A stretch of DNA of 64,000 nt from Megaustenia siamemsis (Eukaryota; Mollusca; Gastropoda; Stylommatophora; Ariophantidae), in assembly GCA_032433765.1 (NCBI GenBank), contig JAVIAB010000046.1, positions 62,098,951-62,162,950 of the forward strand, given 5' to 3'. This document shows, in pieces, positions 36,765 to 48,475 of the stretch; the stretch's first letter is position 1, and each line of letters begins with the position of its first letter. The notes beneath the pieces were generated by a model that did not search any database, had not been told where the DNA came from, and worked only from the letters and a program-made list of their open reading frames with translations. The translations under genes and the position numbers were made by a program.

Positions 36765-37180
36765 GGTATAGAATGGAACGAATTCAAAACAAACGAGGAA
36801 ATTAGAGAAATCGCCAATCAACCACTAATATCTTCAGTAATAAAGAAAAGACGATGGTCATACGTTGGACATGTGATGAGAAGAGATAATAATCGAATAG
36901 CAAAGCAAGCCCTCATATGGGAAACAACAGGTAAAAGAAAAAGAGGAAGACCCAGGGAGACACTGAGAAGAACATTGATGAGAGAGGCAAGAGCAGCAGG
37001 AATCGGCTCCCTCAATGAGCTAGAACTGCTTGCACAGAACAGAGACAGATGGCGAGATTTAATAAAATATCTTTAAAAGAAAACTGCTAGAACAAAAATT
37101 CATATAGGAGAAGGTGTATCTTGGTCTACGCCCTATGGGCCGGTTACGGCCCTAAAGGTCAATAGATAGATAGATAGATA
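36765..37180 (+). mobile_element. LINE E 3' fragment inside the 22-bp array
   Basis: A severely 5'-truncated LINE. The + strand frame reads KKRRWSYVGHVMRRDNNRIA, then KRKRGRPRETLRRTLMREA, and ends LAQNRDRWRDLIKYL plus a TAA stop at 37075. The GHVMRR and GRPR blocks followed by RDRW are the C-terminus of RTE-like LINEs. A 3' UTR of about 100 bases and a (ATAG)n tail follow, after which the 22-bp array resumes. A target duplication cannot be told from the repetitive host sequence. Confidence 0.85.
36873..37076 (+). pseudogene. LINE E C-terminal coding remnant
   Basis: Open stretch of 67 codons from an internal Met to the natural stop. The same frame is open upstream to about 36770, where the copy is truncated: the reading begins IEWNEFKTNEEIREIA. 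Endonuclease and RT are absent, so it cannot act on its own. Confidence 0.75.
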
Positions 37181-38690
37181 GTGTGCTAGTTTGTTTGATG
37201 TAGTGTGCTAGTTTGTGTGTTGTAGTGTGCTAGTTTGTGTGATGTAGTGTGCTAGCTTGTGTGTTGTAATGTGACTGTAGTGTGTTAGTTTGGGTGATGT
37301 AGTGTGCTAGTTTGTGTGTTGTAGTGTGCTAGTTTGTGTGATGTAGTGTGCTAGTTTGTGTGTTGTAGTGTGATTGTAGTGTGTTAGTTTGGGTGATGTA
37401 GTGTGCTAATTTGTGTGATGTAGTGTGCTAGTTTATATGATGTTGTGTGCTAGTTTGTGTGATGTAGTGTGACTGTAGTGTGTTAGTTTGTGTGATGTAG
37501 TGTGTTAGTTTATATGATGTTGTGTGCTAGTTTGTGTGTTGTAGTGTGATTGTAGTGTGTTAGTTTGGGTGATGTAGTGTGCTAATTTGTGTGATGTAGT
37601 GTGCTAGTTTATATGATGTTGTGTGCTAGTTTGTGTGATGTAGTGTGACTGTAGTGTGTTAGTTTGTGTGATGTAGTGTGTTAGTTTGTTTGATGTAGTA
37701 TGCTAGTTTATGTGATGTAGTGTGCTAGTTTGGGTGATGTAGTGTGCTAGTTTGTGTGATGTAGTTTGCTAGTTTGTGTGATGTAGTGTGCTAGTTTGGG
37801 TGATGTAGTGTGCTAGTTTGGGTGATGTAGTGTGCTAGTTTGGGTGATGTAGTGTGCTAGTTTGTGTGATTTAGTGTGCTAGTTTGTATGATGTAGTGTG
37901 CTAGTTTGTATGATGTAGTGTGCTAGTTTATGTGATGTAGTGTGACTGTAGTGTGTTAGTTTGTGTGATGTAGTGTGATATATTGTGTGATGTAGTGTGC
38001 TAGTTTTTTTATGTAGTTTGCTAGTTTGTGTGATGTAGTGTGAATGTAGTGTGTTAGTTTCTGTGGTGTAGTGTGCTCGATTGTGTGATGTAGTTTGCTA
38101 GTTTGTTGATGTAGTGTGCTAGTTTGTGGGATGTAGTGTGCTAGCTTGTGTGATGTACTGTGCTAGTTTGTGTGATGTAGTGTGTTAGATTGTGTGATGT
38201 AGTGTGCTAGTTTGTTTGATGTAGTGTGCTAGTTTGTATGATGTAGTGTGCTAGTTTGTTTGATGTAGTGTGCTAGTTTGTATGATGTAGTGTGCTAGTT
38301 TGTGTGATGTAGTGTGGCTGTAGTGTGTTAGTTTCTATGATGTAGTGTGCTAGTTTGTTGATGTAGTGTGCTAGTTTGTGTGATGTAGTATGCTAGTTTG
38401 TGTGTTGTAGTGTGCTAGTTTGTTGATGTAGTGTGCTAGTTTGTTGATGTAGTGTGCTAGTTTGTGTGATGTAGTGTGCTAGTTTGTGTGATGTAGAGTG
38501 CTAGTTTGTGTGATGTAGTGTGCTAGTTTGTGTGATGTAGTGTGCTAGTTTGTGTGATGTAGTGTGTGATGTAGTTTGCTAGTATGTGTGATGTAGTGTG
38601 CTAGTTTGTGTGTTGTAGTGTGCTATTTTGTGTGATGTAGTGTGCTAGTTTGTGTGATGTAGTGTGGTAATTTTTGTGATGTAGATGTGT
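37181..38690. repeat. 22-bp minisatellite (array B, right part)
   Basis: Continuation of the 22-bp array after the LINE insertion. A block of about 200 bp with gtgtgttgtagtgtgattg and gtttatatgatgttgtgtgc occurs twice, near 37370-37480 and 37530-37640, showing local block duplication. The block at 38040-38460 repeats the variant order seen at 35340-35760 on the other side of the LINE. Confidence 0.94.
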
Positions 38691-38694
38691 TTAT

Positions 38695-39225
38695 GTGCTA
38701 GCAATGGCTCATATCTTTGCTTGTGTGTGTGTGTGTGTGCTGGACATGGCTCATATCTTGGTGTGTGGCATGTTAGTCATATCGCATATCTTAGTGTGTA
38801 TCTGTGTTAGTCATGTGTCATATCTTTGTGTGTGCATGTTTGGGTTAGTGATATCTCATATCTTTGTGTGCATGTTTATGTTAGTCATATCACATATCTT
38901 TGTATGTGCATGTCTGTATATGTCACATCTCATATCCCTGTGTGTGCATGGCTATGTTAGTCACATCTCATATCTTTGTGTGTGCATGTCTATGTTGGTC
39001 ATATCTCATATCTTTGTGTGAATGTCTATGTTAGGCAAATGTCATATCTTTCTGTGTGCATGTCTATGTCAGTCATATGTCATATCGTTATGTGCATGTT
39101 TATGTTAGGCATGTGTCATATATCTTGATGTGTCAGTGTTAGTCATGCCTCGTATCGCTGTGCACATGTCTGTGTTAGTCACATCTCATATCTTTGTGTG
39201 TGCATGTCTGTGTTAGTCACCTCTA
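38695..39225. repeat. About 38-bp minisatellite (13-14 copies)
   Basis: The unit contains catatctttgtgtgtgcatg, then tctatgttagtca. It is degenerate, with indels in the (TG) part. The 108-codon Cys/Val-rich ORF through it (38695-39021) is a by-product. Confidence 0.9.
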
Positions 39226-39230
39226 GTGAC

Positions 39231-39442
39231 TCGGGCAGATGGTGCTCGTAAACCTGGGAGGGCCAACCATCTAAGGGCAGAATCCCCCTACAGAAAAGAT
39301 CATCTGCTGCCTTGCAGGAAGATTGGGGACAATCAAAGGCTAAGGAATGCAAACCTGAATAAAATCCTGCCTGAAATCGGATGCACTGGGCCACTTGCGC
39401 AGAACACAGTGCAACGTTTTAACGGGTGTTCAGTCAGAGTGG
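39231..39442 (+). repeat. Dispersed repeat, copy 2
   Basis: Second copy of the 24171-24375 repeat in the same orientation, with shared blocks cagatggtgctcgtaaacct and gaagattggggacaatc. It has seven extra bases (gccactt) before gcgcagaac. It begins exactly where the 38-bp array ends. Confidence 0.75.
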
Positions 39443-39553
39443 ATCTGGCACACTCTAATTGTGATGTTCTGTCTGTGGGGGCGGTCAACACACTTAACCT
39501 GACAGCTGACTTCATGTGAGAGTCTGGAATCCTACTCTGATTGAGTCCTGATC

Positions 39554-39556
<3 letters not shown>

Positions 39557-39594
<38 letters not shown>
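39557..39594. repeat. (AG)n microsatellite
   Basis: About 19 uninterrupted ga dinucleotides followed by a run of G. Confidence 0.97.
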
Positions 39595-39602
<8 letters not shown>

Positions 39603-39822
39603 AATGAACATTCTAGATTTGCGTCCAGGTGTCTTGCCTCTTTTCTAACTGCATTTCTCTTTCCGAGGATAGTATCTCTGCCTCGTACTAGACTTCTAAG
39701 CAGAACTACTTTTGTGGACATTAAAAAACAAACGGCAAAACAAGAAGAACAAGACTAAATTCCTTCTGTCCTTCAACTATCTGTCTGCGTTCCTGTCTTC
39801 TTTCACCGAAATGAAAATATCT

Positions 39823-40956
39823 GAATGCAACGTACATCCTATTGGTCTAGTTTGTGTTCATGTGGATCAGCGGAGCGCTAAACATGAATGCAACGTACAT
39901 CCTATTGGTCTAGTTTGTGTTCATGTGGATCAGCGGAGCGCTAAACATGAATGCAACGTACATCCTATTGGTCTAGTTTGTGTTCATGTGGATCAGCGGA
40001 GCGCTAAACATGAATGCAACGTACATCCTATTGGTCTAGTTTGTGTTCATGTGGATCAGCGGAGCGCTAAACATGAATGCAACGTACATCCTATTGGTCT
40101 AGTTTGTGTTCATGTGGATCAGCGGAGCGCTAAACATGAATGCAACGTACATCCTATTGGTCTAGTTTGTGTTCATGTGGATCAGCGGAGCGCTAAACAT
40201 GAATGCAACGTACATCCTATTGGTCTAGTTTGTGTTCATGTGGATCAGCGGAGCGCTAAACATGAATGCAACGTACATCCTATTGGTCTAGTTTGTGTTC
40301 ATGTGGATCAGCGGAGCGCTAAACATGAATGCAACGTACATCCTATTGGTCTAGTTTGTGTTCATGTGGATCAGCGGAGCGCTAAACATGAATGCAACGT
40401 ACATCCTATTGGTCTAGTTTGTGTTCATGTGGATCAGCGGAGCGCTAAACATGAATGCAACGTACATCCTATTGGTCTAGTTTGTGTTCATGTGGATCAG
40501 CGGAGCGCTAAACATGAATGCAACGTACATCCTATTGGTCTAGTTTGTGTTCATGTGGATCAGCGGAGCGCTAAACATGAATGCAACGTACATCCTATTG
40601 GTCTAGTTTGTGTTCATGTGGATCAGCGGAGCGCTAAACATGAATGCAACGTACATCCTATTGGTCTAGTTTGTGTTCATGTGGATCAGCGGAGCGCTAA
40701 ACATGAATGCAACGTACATCCTATTGGTCTAGTTTGTGTTCATGTGGATCAGCGGAGCGCTAAACATGAATGCAACGTACATCCTATTGGTCTAGTTTGT
40801 GTTCATGTGGATCAGCGGAGCGCTAAACATGAATGCAACGTACATCCTATTGGTCTAGTTTGTGTTCATGTGGATCAGCGGAGCGCTAAACATGAATGCA
40901 ACGTACATCCTATTGGTCTAGTTTGTGTTCATGTGGATCAGCGGAGCGCTAAACAT
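39823..40956 (+). repeat. 63-bp tandem array, exactly 18 copies, apparently identical
   Basis: The unit starts gaatgcaacgtacatcctat and repeats exactly 18 times (1134 bp) with no difference I can see, unlike every other array here. The period is 21 codons and only one frame is open. It encodes ECNVHPIGLV, then CVHVDQRSAKH, inside a 441-codon frame from 39712 to 41037. That frame includes 37 Lys/Phe-rich codons upstream and 26 downstream. I see no splice sites or promoter. A coding role is unproven and a young minisatellite is the simpler view. Confidence 0.96.
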
Positions 40957-41037
40957 GAATGCATTTTTAGCAGTTTTTTATTTTTTATTTTGACGACTCG
41001 CCTGGCCGATTGTTTAAACTTGTGCTTCTCTCATTGA

Positions 41038-41404
41038 GTTACCCTCTTTATTACCAGTCTTAGATTGACTTTGCCTGATTGCTTGGTACCGTGGTTTATA
41101 GTAATGTGTCAGCCTTCTGACCAAATATCCGAACTCAAGAAGATATTATTGGTCCGGTTTTGCCTTGCCTCTTTGATCCATACTTGCACATTAAGACTGG
41201 TCGCCACTGCGAGAATCTAAAGTAGAATATTCATGGGATCTGACTCATTGATCCAGACGCAGACAATCAGCTATAAGTCGCTAACTACTTTCAGCTCATG
41301 CGCTGTCCACAGCTCTTGGTTAATGGTATTTTAGTTGTCTCGCATATTTCGGACAAATAATGAATGTTCATTACAAGACTGTGCAGCTATTGCCACACCT
41401 AGAA
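41038..41404. other. Non-repetitive stretch
   Basis: Apparently unique sequence. No supported gene. Confidence 0.5.
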
Positions 41405-41765
41405 ACTGGGCTCCACAACAATAACCAGCACCGACATGAAATGTGACAAGAGCAGCCATAGAGATATCATCACAAGTCAATTAAGTCAGAAAATAAAACG
41501 TGATGGATCTCTCCGTTACTGATTACATCAAAAGACAACCGATAAATTAGTTTGGTCACGTGATAAAACAGAAGGATCAAATTACGCGACAGCAAGCCTC
41601 CAACAAACACTGCGAGAACACTATACCCAAGGGCCGACCAGAAAAATGGATGGATTCATGGAATATTAGAAACACAAGAAAACATAACAGCAGCAGAGGC
41701 TAAGAAATAATCAAAGACAGCAAACTGTATCTCCTCTCGACGCTTAAAGTCGAAGGTGGGGATGG
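41405..41765 (+). mobile_element. LINE C 3' fragment, old copy
   Basis: The + strand is clearly related to the C-terminal end of the full-length LINE C at 56463-59737. Matching pieces are ITSTDMKC (ITSTEMKC), FGHVIKQKDQ (FGHVTRQKEQ), NKHCENTIPKGRP (NKRCENNRPKGRP), and a region equal to LPSTLKGR at the end. It has many stops and frameshifts, so it is older than the other two LINE C copies. The 5' end is truncated. A poly-G-rich stretch follows the 3' end. Confidence 0.8.
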
Positions 41766-41814
41766 GGGGAGGGGGGGGGTTAGAGAGGTTTAGAGAATTA
41801 AGGTAGACAAATTA

Positions 41815-41930
41815 TATTTTTATTGTTATTGCGTTGTTGTGTTGTTCTTGTTCTGTTGTTGCATATTGGTTGTTGTGTTGTTCTTGTTGTGTTATTGTTG
41901 CTGTGTTGTTGTGTTGTTGTTCTGTGACAA
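41815..41930. repeat. TTG-rich low-complexity tract
   Basis: Irregular repeats of gttgttgtgttgttcttg. Confidence 0.8.
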
Positions 41931-42009
41931 ATTGAGCGCCACTCCTATCAGATGACAGGGATAACCGTTGATTTGTACAATCAGGACATTTTCAGCCATC
42001 AATGCTGCA

Positions 42010-43165
42010 CAGTTTCTAGACGATGTTTCTAGACGATGTTTCTAGACGATGTTTCTTGTCGATGTTTCTAGACGATGTTTCTAGTCGATGTTTCTTGTCG
42101 ATGTTTCTAGTCGATGTTTCTAGACGATGTTACTAGTCGATGTTTCTAGACGATGTTTCTAGTCGATGTTTCTTGTCGATGTGTCTAGACGATGTTTCTT
42201 GTCGATGTTTCTAGTCGATGTTACTAGTCGATGTTTCTAGACGATGTTTCTAGACGACGTTTCTTGTCGATGTTTCTAGACGATGTTTCTAGTCGATGTT
42301 TCTTGTCGATGTTTCTAGTCGATGTTTCTAGACGATGTTACTTGTCGATGTTTCTAGACGATGTTTCTAGACGATGTTTCTTGTCGATGTTTCTAGACGA
42401 TGTTTCTTGTTGATGTTTCTAGTCGATGTTACTAGTCGATGTTTCTAGACGATGTTTCTAGTCGATGTTTCTTGTCGATGTGTCTAGACGATGTTTCTAG
42501 TCGATGTTTCTAGACGATGTTTCTTTTCGATGTTTCTAGACGATGTTTCTAGACGATGTTTCTAGACGATGTTTCTAGACGATACTTCTAATCCTAGTTT
42601 CTAGACGATACTTCTAATCCATGTTTCTAGACGATTTTTCTAGACGATGTTTCTAGACGATGCTTCTAGTCCATGTTTCTAGACGATGTTTCTAGACGAT
42701 GTTTCTAGACGATACATCTAGTCTATGTTTCTAGACGATGTTTCTAGACGATGTTTCTAGACGATGTTTCTAGACGATGCTTCTAGACGATGTTTCTAGA
42801 CGATACTTCTAGTCCTTGTTTCTAGACGATGTTTCTAGACGATGTTTCTAGAGGATGTTTCTAGACGATGTTTCTAGACGATGTTTCTAGACGATGTTTC
42901 TAGACGATGTTTCTAGACAATGTTTCTAGATGATGTTTCTAGACGATGTTTCAAGATGATGTTTCTAATCGAGGTTTCTCGTCGATGTTTCTAGATGATG
43001 TTTCTAGTCGATGTTTCTGGACGATGTTTCTAGTCCATGTTTCTAGTCGATGTTTCTAGACGATGTTTCTAGTCGATGTTTCTAGACGATGTATCTAGTC
43101 CATGTTATAGTCGATGTTTCTAGACGATGTTTCTAGTCGATGTGTCTAGACGATGTTTCTAGTCA
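42010..43165. repeat. 13-bp minisatellite (about 88 copies)
   Basis: The unit is gatgtttctagac or gatgtttctagtc, strictly 13 bp. Most gac units carry the palindrome tctaga. The left part (42010-42540) mixes gac, gtc and ttgtc units, while the middle (42540-42960) is almost pure gac. Confidence 0.96.
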
Positions 43166-43600
43166 ATGTTTCTCTCTTTGTGTGTTTACCAACAATTACG
43201 TTCTTCCCTTCATTCACTCCACAAGACAAGTCTATTTAGTGCATTCTTCCCTGTCTCTCCAACCTCTCTTTCTGCTAACTTTACGCAACAAAACGCTTTC
43301 ACAGAAAATATTCCGCTGGGAATATCTCAGCCGGTAATGATCAACTTTCACCAAATATAATAGCAAAGATAACATCGATTATTGCTACCTTAGAATTAAA
43401 CGATAGCAACGTGAGATTATGTTTCCAGAGAATATATCGCCCGCTGATTTAATCATGTTATATGAGTCGGTTGGTGTCCTACTTGAAGGTAAGTGAACTC
43501 GATTGCCTTTCGGGAACCTTTCCCTCTGAGTTAGTCTAATGACTTTACATGTCTTCCATCGTGGGCTAAGCTCGTTTTCTAGCGTGCTTGTCAGGGATGT
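43166..43600. other. Non-repetitive stretch
   Basis: Apparently unique sequence between arrays. Short overlapping ORFs are not convincing. Confidence 0.5.
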
Positions 43601-44830
43601 ATTCCCAGCGTAGCTTCATGAGTAGTTGTGTAGTTCATGTTTTCTCAACGTAGCTTCATGAATAGTTGTGTAGTTCATCTTTTCTCAACGTAGCTTCATG
43701 AATAGTTGTGTAGTTCATCTTTTCTCAACGTAGCTTCATGAATAGTTGTGTAGTTCATGTTCTCCCAACGTAACTTCATGAATAGTCGTGTAGTTCATGT
43801 TTTCTCAACGTAGCTTCATGAATAGTCGTGTAGTTCATATTCTCCCAACGTAACTTCATGAATAGTCGTGTAGTTCATGTTTTCTCAACGTAGCTTCATG
43901 AATAGTCGTGTAGTTCATGTTTTCTCAACGTAGCTTCATGAATAATTGTGTAGTTCATCTTTTCTCAACGTAACTTCATGAATAGTCGTGTAGTTCATGT
44001 TTTCTCAACGTAGCTTCATGAATAGTCGTGTAGTTCATATTCTCCCAACGTAGCTTCATGAATAGTCGTGTAGTTCATGTTTTCTCAACGTAGCTTCATG
44101 AATAATTGTGTAATTCATCTTTTCTCAACGTAGCTTCATGAATAGTCGTGTAGTTCGTGTATTCCCATCGTAGCTTCATGAATAGTTGTGTAGTTCATCT
44201 TTTCTCAACGTAGCTTCATGAATAGTCGTGTAGTTCATGTTTTCTCAACGTAGCTTCATGAATAATTGTGTAGTTCATCTTTTCTCAACGTAACTTCATG
44301 AATAGTCGTGTAGTTCATCTTTTCTCAACGTAGCTTCATGAATAGTCGTGTAGTTCATCTTTTCTCAACGTAGCTTCATGAATAGTTGTGTAGTTCATGT
44401 TCTCCCAACGTAACTTCATGAATAGTCGTGTAGTTCATGTTTTCTCAACGTAGCTTCATGAATAGTCGTGTAGTTCATGTTTTCTCAACGTAGCTTCATG
44501 AATAGTCGTGTAGTTCATGTTTTCTCAACGTAGCTTCATGAATAGTCGTGTAGTTCATGTTTTCTCAACGTAGCTTCATGAATAGTTGTGTAGTTCATGT
44601 TCTCCCAACGTAACTTCATGAATAGTCGTGTAGTTCATGTTTTCTCAACGTAGCTTCATGAATAGTCGTGTAGTTCATATTCTCCCAACGTAGCTTCATG
44701 AATAGTCGTGTAGTTCATATTCTCCCAACGTAGCTTCATGAATAGTCGTGTAGTTCATGTTTTCTCAACGTAGCTTCATGAATAATTGTGTAGTTCATCT
44801 TTTCTCATCGTAGCTTCATGAATAGTTATG
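43601..44830. repeat. 40-bp minisatellite (about 31 copies)
   Basis: The unit contains tctcaacgtagcttcatgaa, then tagtcgtgtagttcat, with an exact 40-bp period. Variants (tctcccaacgtaac, aataattg) recur in the same order at 43760-43960 and 44400-44660, suggesting block duplication. Confidence 0.96.
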
Positions 44831-45035
44831 TAGTTCGTGTATTCCCATGGTGTATTCCCATAAAGTTATGTAGTTCGTGTATTCCCATCGTGTATTCCCA
44901 TAAAGTTATGTAGTTCGTGTATTCCCATGGTGTATTCCCATAAAGTTATGTAGTTCGTGTATTCCCATCGTGTATTCCCATAAAGTTATGTAGTTCGTGT
45001 ATTCCCATGGTGTATTCCCATAAAGTTATGTAGTT
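44831..45035. repeat. 40-bp derivative array, 5 copies
   Basis: The unit contains cccataaagttatgtagttc, then gtgtattcccatsg (s = g or c). It keeps the 40-bp period and the gtagttcgtgtattcccat half of a variant unit seen at 44150-44170, while the other half is replaced by a repeated gtgtattcccat. The units alternate catgg and catcg, i.e. an 80-bp higher-order unit. Confidence 0.92.
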
Positions 45036-46394
45036 CCCAGAGCAAATTTCTCAAGTTGATCCACGATGATAGATCGGGCTGCTCAGAAACTCTTCAATCT
45101 GTTTTTTCAAACGCTGCACATTTGCTCCAAAAGGGAGGCCATTCCATTGTTATGTTATATTATGTTATATTATGTTAATGTTATGTTATATAATGTTAAT
45201 GTTATGTTGTTAAATTATGATCCTCATCACAGCACTCTCAACGCACCCATAGGTGCTACGATCGTCTCCTCAAAGTGCCCATCAGCACACAGCGACTATA
45301 ATAATTGTGCCAGTTCGGTGTTGGTTGACACATTCTCTCAAAGATGGCGCGGTCATGTTTGCGTCAACGTTCACTGTTGCTTATTTTGAGCCGGAAAGAT
45401 GGTTAATTCTATCTTTTCAATGCAGATCAGTGTATAGATAAAAAGTTCCACTGTTGGGAACTTCCCCGGTGAAGCGGAGTCCATGCATGTGATCTGAAAT
45501 CCTCTACAGTGTGCGTGATAGTGTGTTCTGTGTTGATTGCAATTCAATATACGTCATCGTTGGAATACCGGCCAATATGACGGTTAGGCGTCAGGAACTT
45601 TTAATTGCTGTGTCTGAAAAGTGTTCCTTGTTGCAGTTTCCTCATATTCCATGTCCGGCTTGCTGCAGGAGCTACTGAGTTAAGTGCCCTGTGCACACCG
45701 TGAGCTGTGTGTATCATCCGTGTTGATCATGTTCCGATATTCCAATGGTTTACGATGAATGCTGATATCGTATGACAGGGAACAGTTGGCTTTGTTCACT
45801 TTCTGTGCAGTTTCGCCTTATGTCTTTTGGTGTGTGTTGAGCCTGATATGATGAGGATTACAGCTACCTTTCTTTGTTTTGGAGATGAGTTAGTAATTCG
45901 GATGATTCCACTGGCACGGGCGGTTGAGCAATTATGGATTTTAATTCGTTTGCAGTGATACCGGGGCCTTCCATAACCAAATCCTCTCATTCCTCCTGAA
46001 AATCGCTCTGTTCTGGCAACGCCGGTCTTCACCCCCAGCTCACACAGTCTAGATAGCCATGTACTTGTACTTCTGTCAAAGTCCTTTGTTCTACCCATCT
46101 ATCGTAGATTGTTAACGATATCTGGCCCCATCCATGGGCTGTCCAGCTGCTAATATCGTTGAACGACGAGCCAGTATGTCCGCTCTGTCGTTGCCCTTAA
46201 CACCAGCATGGGCACACATACATAAAGGTAATACTGCAAATCTTGGATCTCTGTATTGATCCAACCTTGGAAGACGAACGAAGCATACTCCATGAATGAG
46301 GACGTTTCATATCCACAGAGAAGATATGAAGTGGAAATATAAATACTGAACAGCACATTGTCGTGTGGTTGAAGATGTTTGCGCTGTAGCAACT
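45036..46394. other. Longest repeat-poor stretch in this part, no gene assigned
   Basis: About 1.35 kb of mostly non-repetitive sequence. A small ttatgttatat tract lies at 45149-45215. A 100-codon minus-strand ORF at 45796-46098 starts MGRTKDFDRSTSTWLSRLCE and is Arg/Lys-rich. I recognise no family in it and no splice signals around it. It may be an old transposon piece. I found no exon compatible with the host gene phases here. Confidence 0.4.
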
Positions 46395-48475
46395 GCGTTA
46401 TGTTGCTGTTTGTTGATGGCACTTACCAGAGAGAACTGTTGCTGTTTGTTGATGGCACTTACCAGAGAGAACTGTTGCTGTTTTGTTGATGGCACTTACC
46501 AGAGAGAACTGTTGCTGTTTGTTGATGGCACTTACCAGAGAGAACTATTGCTGTTTTGTTGATGGCACTTACCAGAGAGAACTGTTGCTGTTTTGTTGAT
46601 GGCACTTACCAGAGAGAATTGTTGCTGTTTGTTGATGGCACTTACCAGAGAGAACTGTTGCTGTTTTGTTGATGGCACTTACCAGAGAGAACTGTTGCTG
46701 TTTGTTGATGGCACTTACCAGAGAGAATTGTTGCTGTTTGTTGATGGCACTTACCAGAGAGAATTGTTGCTGTTTGTTGATGGCACTTACCAGAGAGAAT
46801 TGTTGCTGTTTGTTGATGGCACTTACCAGAGAGAATTGTTGCTGTTTGTTGATGGCACTTACCAGAGAGAATTGTTGCTGTTTGTTGATGGCACTTACCA
46901 GAGAGAACTGTTGCTGTTTTGTTGATGGCACTTACCAGAGAGAACTGTTGCTGTTTGTTGATGACACTTACCAGAGAGAACTGCTGCTGTTTTGTTGATG
47001 GCACTTACCAGAGAGAACTGTTGCTGTTTTGTTGATGGCACTTACCAGAGAGAACTGTTGCTGTTTTGTTGATGACACTTACCAGAGAGAACTGTTGCTG
47101 TTTTGTTGATGGCACTTACCAAGAGAACTGTTGCTGTTTTGTTGATGGCACTTACCAGAGAGAACTGTTGCTGTTTTGTTGATGGCACTTACCAGAGAGA
47201 ACTGTTGCTGTTTTGTTGATGGCACTTACCAGAGAGAACTGTTGCTGTTTGTTGATGGCACTTACCAGAGAGAACTGTTGCTGTTTTGTTGATGGCACTT
47301 ACCAGAGAGAACTGTTGCTGTTTTGTTGATGGCACTTACCAAGAGAACTGTTGCTGTTTTGTTGATGGCACTTACCAGAGAGAACTGTTGCTGTTTTGTT
47401 GATGGCACTTACCAAGAGAACTGTTGCTGTTTGTTGATGGCACTTACCAGAGAGAACTGTTGCTGTTTTGTTGATGGCACTTACCAGAGAGAACTGTTGC
47501 TGTTTTGTTGATGGCACTTACCAGAGAGAAATGTTGCTGTTTTGTTGATGGCACTTACCAAGAGAACTGTTGCTGTTTGTTGATGGCACTTACCAGAGAG
47601 AACTATTGCTGTTTGTTGATGGCACTTACCAGAGAGAACTGTTGCTGTTTTGTTGATGGCACTTACCAGAGAGAACTGTTGCTGTTTGTTGATGGCACTT
47701 ACCAGAGAGAACTGTTGCTGTTTTGTTGATGGCACTTACCAGAGAGAACTGTTGCTGTTTTGTTGATGGCACTTACCAGAGAGAACTGTTGCTGTTTGTT
47801 GATGGCACTTACCAGAGAGAACTGTTGCTGTTTGTTGATGGCACTTATCAGAGAGAACTGTTGCTGTTTTTTGATGGCACTTACCAGAGAGAACTGTTGC
47901 TGTTTTGTTGATGGCACTTACCAAGAGAACTGTTGCTGTTTGTTGATGGCACTTACCAGAGAGAACTATTGCTGTTTGTTGATGGCACTTACCAGAGAGA
48001 ACTATTGCTGTTTGTTGATGGCACTTACCAGAGAGAACTGTTGCTGTTTTGTTGATGGCACTTACCAGAGAGAACTGTTGCTGTTTTGTTGATGGCACTT
48101 ACCAGAGAGAACTATTGCTGTTTGTTGATGGCACTTACCAGAGAGAACTGTTGCTGTTTTGTTGATGGCACTTACCAGAGAGAACTGTTGGTGTTTGTTG
48201 ATGGCACTTACCAGAGAGAACTGTTGCTGTTTGTTGATGGCACTTACCAGAGAGAACTGTTGCTGTTTTGTTGATGGCACTTACCAGAGAGAACTGTTGC
48301 TGTTTGTTGATGGCACTTACCAGAGAGAACTGTTGCTGTTTGTTGATGGCACTTACCAGAGAGAACTATTGCTGTTTGTTGATGGCACTTACCAGAGAGA
48401 ACTGTTGCTGTTTGTTGATGGCACTTACCAGAGAGAACTATTGCTGTTTTGTTGATGGCATTTACCAGAGAGAAC
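46395..48475. repeat. 36/37-bp minisatellite (about 56 copies)
   Basis: The unit contains gttgatggcacttaccagag, then agaactgttgctgttt. One T more or less makes units 36 or 37 bp, and a missing ag makes a 35-bp form (ttaccaagag). The many short ORFs on both strands arise from these shifts. On the minus strand each unit carries ctctg|gtaagtgc, which matches the 5' splice-site consensus very well. Confidence 0.96.

Noticed and set aside
42010..43165. Regulatory array because of the recurrent tctaga palindrome
   Set aside because: The palindrome is a simple consequence of the 13-bp unit. Nothing links it to a binding function.
45796..46098. 100-codon minus-strand ORF
   Set aside because: No recognised domain, no splice or promoter context, and the length is within chance. 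Left as unassigned sequence.
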